The notes beneath the pieces are model-generated. The model ran no database searches. It was not told where the DNA came from and was given only the letters and a program-made list of their open reading frames with translations. The position numbers were made by a program, and so were the translations under genes. 64,000 nt of DNA, from positions 55,521 to 119,520 of the forward strand of contig CAXKVR010000121.1 of the NCBI GenBank assembly GCA_964058845.1. Direction: 5' to 3'. Below are positions 56,135-64,000 of the stretch, in pieces. This DNA is from Carex sylvatica. Taxonomy: Eukaryota > Streptophyta > Magnoliopsida > Poales > Cyperaceae. The first letter of the stretch is position 1, and each line of letters opens with the position of its first letter.

Positions 56135-59100
56135 TTTCATATCTCTTGGTTCACCCTTGCGACGTATTTACGTTCATGATCGGTTCGTCGGGGTTTTATT
56201 ATTTTTGATTGTGGGAACGTTTAACTCCAGGCGGGCGCAAGCCCCCATCGTTAATTATATCAGAAAGACCTTTCGAGTCAAGCTAAATACCTCGTTCATT
56301 CCGAAATTTGTGCATATTGATTGTGAACTGAGTAATGGGGCTTAGAAGGGGCTCAGTATCATTTTTTTTTGTTATATGGTTGGTTCTCGTTTATTTTGGT
56401 CATCTATGTTGTCATTTATCATGATGTTTGCATGAAGAGGGATATTTTGGTTATTTTATAGTGTTGTGAAATTTTGTATGTGTTGTCATTTTGATTATGA
56501 TATGAGATGCATAATGTCTTTTGGGAATTTTATGATTTTATTATGAAATTATGACATTTTAATTATGAGAAGGGCATTTTGATCATTTTGAGTTATGGTT
56601 GAAGTTTGAAATATTTGGATTTGATTTAGAATGACAGAGAATTCAATTTGGGTTCATTTGGAGTTGGTTTGGGTCAATTTGGACTTGATATGAATAAGTT
56701 ATGAACCAAAAGGACCTATTTGTAAACATGTTTATCTTTTCAAGCACCTGTTTGTAAAAGAATTTTTATTAATTTGATTTTATTTAAGCTGAGAGTGAAT
56801 ATGGGCCCTGAGATCAGTTCTGGGCTTTGAGATTTGAATTATCATGTTATTAATAACAGTGCAGACATTGGATCAAACTTTTGGGTTTTTTTTGAAGATT
56901 CACATTGGGCTTTGAGATTCGGTTAAACAGGATTTTTATTAACCCGCCAAGTGGGGCCCATGATACAGGAGGCCGTTAATTCATGAGATTATTTAGGGCC
57001 TTTGGATGAGATATATGCATCAAGATCCGTGTTTTAAATTTAAATTTCATTTAGCGCCTATCTTATCGCATAAATATCCGTGCGGGTTCTGATGAACTTA
57101 ATTCGCACGGGACACGTCCAGTCCCGACTAGGGCTCATCTCTCCGGTGGTACTCCGGCCATGACAGACTTCCGGCCGCTGCAGTTCTCATCGCCTTGGTC
57201 TCGGGAACACGTTGAGCCACTTGTCGGTGAAGGTCGGTCACTGGAAAAGATGATTCTTGGTTGAGCTTGACATCATCGGTACCGATAGGATTTAGTCTGA
57301 TTTCCTTCAACACCTTCGCAATTTTCTTCAATCGAGTCATTATTTGACATTATTTGAGAGCATGAAAGCTCAGAGGAGCATCGGTTTAAGATTTGATCAA
57401 ACATTAATCATGATTCGAATTTCATAACCTTGGTTCAATACTGAGCTGATACCAACATGTGATACAGTGAGCTTGATTTGCAATTATGTGCTTCAAAGGG
57501 GTTGCATTACCCGACATATTGGAGACTTAGAAACATTTAACTTGGTCTTGAAGAGTCGGTTATGCATGATCACTTATAAAACATAATTTGGAGTTTTCTG
57601 AAATTTATATTTTTTTATTCAGAATTTCATGAGACATTATATCAATTTTGGTTATGGGTGTTTAATATAAGGTGTGAAGGACATAGGGGTGTAAACGGAG
57701 CGGATTCGGAGCGGATAATGCTAATACCATATCCGTATTCATTTTTCAATGAGCGGATACGGATACGGATACGGATAGTAAACGGATATCAAAATTTAAA
57801 ACCATATCCGCCTTAAACGGATACGGATACGGAGCGGATAATCAACGGATACGGATTCGAATACGGATACGGATCGGATAATTGTCGGATAATTAAGTTA
57901 TGCACTGTAAGATACAAAAAAATGACTTGTTGTTGTATTGAAACAATGACTAAAACCAATTTAACAGAGACTAAAAGCATACTACATTCATGGACTAAAG
58001 TCTTAAATGTAAAAGAATAGAGAATGAAGAAATTGAGGTAAAAACAAAATGAAATTGGGTTATTGTAGCACTATCACCAGCTAAAAAGAGATTAAATTGA
58101 AAATTATATTGGATTATCATTTATACCACAACTAAGACTGAAATGAATATGGAATAATATATAACAACTTCTATCCGGAGCAGTAAAGTTAAAGTTGGTT
58201 GGGAGTAATTTCGGATCCGGATAATTGCGAATACGATACGGATATTCACATTCATGAAATTATCTGTATCCGTATCCGCCATTTTTTCACCATATGCAAA
58301 AATTATCCGTATCCGTATCCGCAATTATCCGTATCCGTTTAATCCGGATACGGATAATCTCCGGATACAGAGCGAATACGGAGCGGATTATCCGTATCCG
58401 TTTACACCCCTAGAAGGACATCTATAACTGATTTTACAATTTTATTTATATTTTTTAAAATATTTAATTCTAACAGCGAGGGCATTATAGTCCATGTATT
58501 GCAGAAATTTTATATTTAATTTGAATTAATTTAAACATTTTATTTAGAACAAAATATAAACTCAAATGATGCAAATGAGATGTCCATTTTGATCAGCTTG
58601 GGATAATCTATCTATCTGTAAATTTTATTTTGTACTTTAGTCCCTGTAAAATCATTAAAAAGGGAATGCGGCCAGCACAAGTTATATGCACTGTTTTCAA
58701 TATTTTCCAGATTCGAATGTCCAACTTTGAAAATTCATTAAAAATCGAAATAAAATCATAAAAATGTAAAATTTATCTTGAACTTGTGTATTTTTGAGTC
58801 CTCTATATGATTATAATTTTAGATTTACATTTGAGTCCCTGTTTTGGTCCAGGCCTGCTGTTTTGTCAGCAGAGGTTAAATCAGCCTTTTTGACGACATT
58901 GTTTGTACCAGTGGTACATGTACCACTAATGGCTGCTGAGTTCAAGTCATATGTTACATAATTAATAATTTTCAAGTGTTTTAATCATGATTAAAGGGCT
59001 GGTGAGGGTTAGAACCATGTTCAAGGGTTTGAAAACCACTGTGACAGTACACATGAGAATCAAATCAAAACATCGAGATTCAATATTCAACATTCTTAAA

Positions 59101-61244
59101 GCATTTTGAAGGGACTGTCAAAGCCAAGATTTATGCAGAAAGGTCCCTGTTTTCTCAGAAAATCATGTCTACATGTTCTTTTTGTCAAGATTTGGACATT
59201 ATCTTTAGAATATCATGGTTTTAAGAGGATGAGTGACTTGATTCAGTATATACTGATGCCTACTCATATCTTTGAACTCTATTCTTCACTATAATTTGCA
59301 TTAATTCACTTTTATCCCTTTGCTTTATGCAATCTAGTGCATATGGCTTGTCCTTATGCCTTGCATTAGGATTTAAAGCTTATCAATACACATCATATGT
59401 CCATTCAATCAAAGAAATAGTAAGGAAGCCAGCTGGCTTAACCTCATTATTTCTGTTTTATTGTTTTCCATTTTTTTATGTTTTATCCTTTAATTCCTTT
59501 GATCAAATGACTTCTATTAATCCAATGTAAAGAGAAGCCAGCTGGCTCAACTCTCAGATTATCATGATTTCCATCATTTAACTAGAAATTAAAGGACTTG
59601 TCTTAAAAGAAGATCAAAAAGAAAGAAAAGAAAAGAAAAAGAAGAATATTTTTTTGCACATTTCCATTTACTTCTATATATTTCTTTTTAATAAAATTTT
59701 GAAGTTAAGCATAACAAAGATGCAATTCCTATAATCTAAGCAAACTATGATGTTTTTATTATATTTTTACATGCTTTGTTAAAGGGCAAATAAAGAAAAT
59801 ACATTCTATGAAGGTCATTAGGCTCATATGCTTCTAATCATCTTAAGATGATACTAAATATCATATAGCCTTCGCTATTCAAGAGCTCCAGATCAAGGGA
59901 AAGAAAAGAAGAAAGAAAAAAGAAAAAGAAATAACAAATATAAAAGAATCAAAATAGCAAAGAGAACAAAGCAAAAGAACATCCTCTTCAAGAAAATTTT
60001 ATTCACCAATGAAGGTTACATAACACAGCCCTCTCGGGCTTACATAATCTTTGCATCTTGTCCTATCTATTTGCTAGTTGAGAAAACAGAAGCTAAAAGC
60101 TTCTTTTAATTGGCTAAACTATAGAACTTGGAACCTTTTTATTGCAAAAGGATTTGACAGTAGTATAGGTGTCTATGGCTTTTAGATTTTTCAGAGGCGT
60201 GAGAAGAAGAGATAGAATGCTTTTGGAGGCTCTCTTTTTTCAGCAGCAAGGGGGGCTTTATATAGCCACGAATTAGGGTATCAATAGGCATGGATTCATG
60301 TGTTGGCATCATCTGTATAGTCCATTTCGCATCTGATCGGACGGCTGTGGCTTGAGGCGCAGGAAGGAGCAGAGGGCATCTTTGGCAGGCCAGCTGTGTC
60401 CTTCATTTTGTTTCCATTCGGCTGATACGTTGGAGAGGAAGATACCTCTTCTCTGTGTGAGCATGGAGCGTCATAAGCCATGGGGTTGCCTAAGGATGGT
60501 CCTTCATGAACCGAGTGTACAGCTTGGAGTCAGCGTGAAGCGCGTGAGGTGCTTTCCATTTGAATTCAGCGAGCCTAGCTGATTGGTTTGAAGGGTGCGG
60601 GACCCATATGTCAGTTTAAATGAGATACAAGGCAGCGCTATTTCTGGTCTTCAAAACTGCCGAAGCTTTAGAGATTATAAATTCAATTTCATTCGGCCCA
60701 AGCCCACTTCAATCAACTCACTTCGGCACAGCCCAATTATCTCAATCCCGTTATTTTCTTATCTCTATGCTGATTGGTTGAGGTTAAATCGGGCCTTGCT
60801 GGCTAGATTTAATGAGAGATATATATGACGCTATTTCATGTATCTCATTTTTTTTAGCTTTTCTCCATTCTCAAATTTAATTGGAGCTCTCCATTTCTTT
60901 TTTTTCTTTTTTTTAATTTCAACTAAACTCCAATGTTAAAGTTCACCAATCTTGTGCACCCAGTTGTTCAGGTTAAATGCTATGGGCACACCATGCCACG
61001 TGGCACCAATCAGAATTTGTCATTTCAACATATTTTCAAAATTTCATAACTCTTCAACCATTTCGAGTTAGGAAGTGTGTAACATATCAAAATTCACAGT
61101 TTCACACGTAGAATATTATCATGAATTCTAACATGCTATTATCCATTCATCTTGGAGAGCCTTCATGTATTTTTGGTATTTCCCAAGCGTTTTAAAATTG
61201 ACATTTCTCAGTCATTTAATTTGACAACAATTTAGGGTACAACA
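56135..61244 (+). mobile_element. Large non-coding LTR-like repeat, copy C
   Basis: Starts near TTGGTTCACCCTTGCGACG, contains AACGTTTAACTCCAGGCGGG and CGCAAGCCCCC, GAAGCCAGCTGGCTCAACTC near 59533, and ends TTTAGGGTACAACA at 61244. It matches copy A in order and orientation but is well diverged. It is interrupted by a hAT MITE at 57684-58412. Confidence 0.6.
57684..58412. mobile_element. hAT-type MITE, GGATACGG family, with perfect 8-bp target duplication
   Basis: Ends TAGGGGTGTAAACGG and its complement CCGTTTACACCCCTA. The target duplication is GAAGGACA (57676-57683 and 58413-58420). The arms consist of GGATACGGATAC-type runs; the middle is unique AT-rich sequence without a transposase. Confidence 0.95.
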
Positions 61245-61299
61245 CATATACACTGTAAAAATATGATCTCTCATTCAGGACAGCTCTTAGCCACCTACA
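61245..61299 (-). repeat. 55-bp sequence abutting the large repeat, right copy
   Basis: Reverse complement of 43246-43300 with a few mismatches; it begins at the base after the CAACA end of copy C. Confidence 0.8.
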
Positions 61300-62019
61300 G
61301 TTGGCTTAATTACTTAATACGGGGTGGAATTTCTGCCCTCTTAGGGTTCTAAACCTCAACTCTCATTTGTTGGTTTGAATAGCCTAAGTCACTTGTTTAG
61401 TCTACTAAATGTATCATCCATCTCTCGACGCAAGGAAAATTTTGATAAATATTTCATTCTTTTACCAAATCCATGCCCTCATTTGTGGTGATTTTTCATT
61501 TTTTGCCCCCCAAGCTTGGAACAAGCTTAGGTTAGAAAGTTGTGGATCTCGTGTGTTAATATCATGCAAAATTCAATTTTTTTTTCTTTGTTTGTTGCTT
61601 TAAGTTAAATGACACTTTAATCTTTATCTTTAGTATAAAACCGACTAGTTATAGGTGGTTAACCATACCCAACTGTTTTAATTCAAAAGTGCATTTTGCA
61701 TACTTTTGGTTCAACCCTTCCATAACACGAGCTCACACTTGTGATGTAAACTCGGCCACTTTATCGGGCAAACTAGAGGAGCAGTGTCAAAGACTCATTA
61801 CCATAAGTATGTCATATCGCCGTAACATAGGTAAGCGGAGTCCTTATTTATTCTAAAAAAAATTCAATTTACTCATTTTTCAACAGTTTTGCAATGATAT
61901 CATGAATACACACATCCAAAGATATTCTTTCATACCGACGGATATTCCAATCTTTCTATTATTTAAAATTTCCAATTCTATATTTTAAAAGGCACAATTC
62001 AGTTTCAAAATATTTTTTC
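61300..62019. other. No supported gene
   Basis: AT-rich. TCTAAACCTCAACTCTCATT at 61350 resembles the sequence just upstream of copy B (52427), so this is probably repeat-derived as well. Confidence 0.4.
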
Positions 62020-64000
62020 GATACTCTTGTGCCATAAAATGTTGCTAAAATAAAAGTAACAATATTTTAATGATTGGAAAATATCAAGAATAGATGAAAG
62101 CTCTTTAAAATGAATCAAGAGCAATGCATTAGAGTTCATATTATGATTTATTATGAGAAACCATGAATTTTGATATATCATGCACATTCTAACTAAAAAT
62201 TATTGAAGAGTTATGAATTTTCAAAGAAATTGCTGACATGGCAGCCTCTGATTGGTGCCACGTGGCTCTGGGGGGTACCCATAGCAATAACCCTAGCCTA
62301 TCTGTGTGCAATTTGGAGCACCAGATCAATACCATGAACCCTAGGCCCACCAGTCAGTGAAACAATTGAAATTTCGCTGAATAAGGAATTTAGATGGACC
62401 TAGAGCATAAGGAATGAACGTATGAACCAAACTGACAGCCAAATGGTTTATCATGCGCCAAAATCAGGCAAGCTTGAGGCTAATTAAAACCTCAGCGCTT
62501 CAGCGCAGTTCGACCCCTTTAATGTGCTTACACCCATTTTTCTATGCACCATGCACAAGCGTATACACAACTCATGTTACGCTGAGTTCAAGCAAGAGAA
62601 ACAAAGGAGCACAGAAAAGAGCTGGCATGTGGGTCCCATCCGACAGCCTCTCATCTCCTCCTTCGGTGATGGAGATCTTCGGCTCAGGTGGAAATGAAGC
62701 AGGAAAAGGAAAATTAAAAGCACAATAATGCTTCTTACCTCAAGGCGGCACCTCCTGAACGAACAATTTGGTGAGAAATGAAGCCCGATAAGCTGAATCT
62801 ACTAAGGCACAGTAGCAGCTAAGGTTCAAATAAAATTGAAATTAAATACACAAAATCATGGATTCTCTGAATGATAGAGATGGTGTATGGGGATCGTATG
62901 AGACCCTACAACTGAGTAATTGAAGTGTATTTAAGAGAATTGCTCAAATTGGGCTACTTGTGTACTGACAAGTCTGAAGGATAGGGCGCAGTACATCTGA
63001 AATAAAAATTGAATATTGAAAGGGGTCTGACACCCGAATTAACCTCATGCACAGCTGTTATTGCGCATGTATGTCAAGACAAAATAGAAGAATCTTCCTC
63101 CTTTACCTGAGAAAGGGCATGACTCCAAATTATTCAATCTCAGCCCTTAAACCAAATTAAATTGAAGGCTGTGATTGTGTTATGCTATGGATTGCCAGCA
63201 TGGCTTGAATTGATTGGATAATGCACCTGCAAGTGATGCCTAAAAGGCTGGAGCTCCAATCTGAACCATTAAAATGAAATTGAAGCAAATGAAGTATGTT
63301 GATGCATGCCAGCATAGGCTCAGCTAACCCTAGATCCCTCCATGCTCCATAGGCTATATAAACACATGAAATGAAGCTCAAATGGCACAGGCACAAATAC
63401 ACAGAAGCAAGCTGCAAGCATACACCATTCCAATAGGTAAATATACACATATAGAGCTTTATCTCTCTTCTTCTCCATAGTTCATACCAAGCATTATGCT
63501 TTTCTTCTATTTTCTCCAGTTGATAGGTACAACATAGCATAGAAGAAGCTTTAAAAGCTACATGATGTAACAATTCTCTTGGAGAATAAAGTTTATTTGA
63601 GATTTCTTCATTTTCTTGCATCTTTCTTGTTCTTTTATTATACATTGCCTTGATCTTCTTTCTTTTGATATTTGATCTTAAACTCAGCCATTTTGTGGTG
63701 TGGAAGAGAGAGTTTTATGCCATGGCATAAAGCTTGATGACCAAAGCTTTCATTTCATATTGTTCCGAATGCACATTAGCACTATATATATATATATATA
63801 TGTATATGCAAAATATAAAGATGTGATACGTATATTAGTTAATGAATAAGGATGTGATAACTATTATGCATATATTTTCTTTATCTTCCTTTTCTTCATT
63901 TCTTTTTTTCTTAATTTTCTGATTTTCTTTTATTTTCTTTGATCTTCTTTTAAACCAAGTTCTTTAATCTTCAATTAAGTAATAAAGATCATGAGAATAC
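62020..64000 (-). mobile_element. Large non-coding LTR-like repeat, copy D (runs off the window)
   Basis: It matches copy B in the same orientation: GAAGAGTTATGAATTTTCAAAG, GATTGGTGCCACGTGGC, GCACCAGATCAATACC, CACCAGTCAGTGAA and AACTGACAGCC occur in the same order as at 52.6-52.9 kb. It continues past the window end. Open frames within it show no resemblance to proteins. Confidence 0.55.

Noticed and set aside
1..64000. tRNA and rRNA genes.
   Set aside because: No cloverleaf with a GTTCRA-type T-loop in context and no rRNA-like blocks were seen. The methionine-tRNA match at 11714 is a retrotransposon primer binding site.

Overview
This is nuclear DNA from a flowering plant. The plant gene families present (RACK1, PRL1, HASTY, steroid 5-alpha-reductase, GDSL esterase, a DUF629-type protein), GT-AG introns, AT-rich intergenic DNA and dense, mostly decayed transposons all support this. 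A monocot is possible, but I cannot fix the species from sequence alone. The annotation was made by eye; splice sites were chosen from GT/AG signals, phase and family resemblance.

Layout. 1-3.5 kb: a palindromic MITE, a second small MITE, then a complete five-exon RACK1-like WD40 gene (+). 3.5-6.5 kb: a Mutator-like element with about 190-bp inverted ends carrying a broken steroid 5-alpha-reductase piece, followed by unrecognised exon-like segments (-). 6.5-11.5 kb: AT-rich DNA, a 105-bp tandem repeat, and a GDSL esterase pseudogene (-). 11.5-13.4 kb: the 5' half of a Copia element (LTR, PBS, gag-protease, start of integrase). 14.2-25.4 kb: DNA between two Helitron-like 3' ends, holding tandem repeats, a HASTY exon and a hAT MITE. 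25.4-29.5 kb: three MITEs in a row, a satellite-like array, and the 3' end of a Copia element. 30.2-31.2 kb: a PRL1 fragment.

32.4-40.6 kb holds the second apparently intact gene (-): about ten exons, two C2H2 fingers and a DUF629-like layout, with repeated exons and two transposons in one intron.

40.9-64 kb is transposon-dominated: a 1.7-kb palindrome with a palindromic MITE in each arm; a 7.9-kb Mutator-like element with a perfect 9-bp target duplication; inside it a coiled-coil gene fragment, a large non-coding repeat, a solo LTR with 5-bp target duplication, and a hAT MITE; then further copies of the large repeat in alternating orientation up to the window edge.

The genes do not form a pathway. 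Only RACK1 and the DUF629-like gene look functional; the other gene sequence is captured, truncated or mutated. I did not find a convincing new biological system. The most interesting items are the RACK1 paralog with an altered ribosome-contact residue and a repeat-built C-terminus, the exon-duplicated DUF629-like gene, and the nested transposons with readable insertion order.
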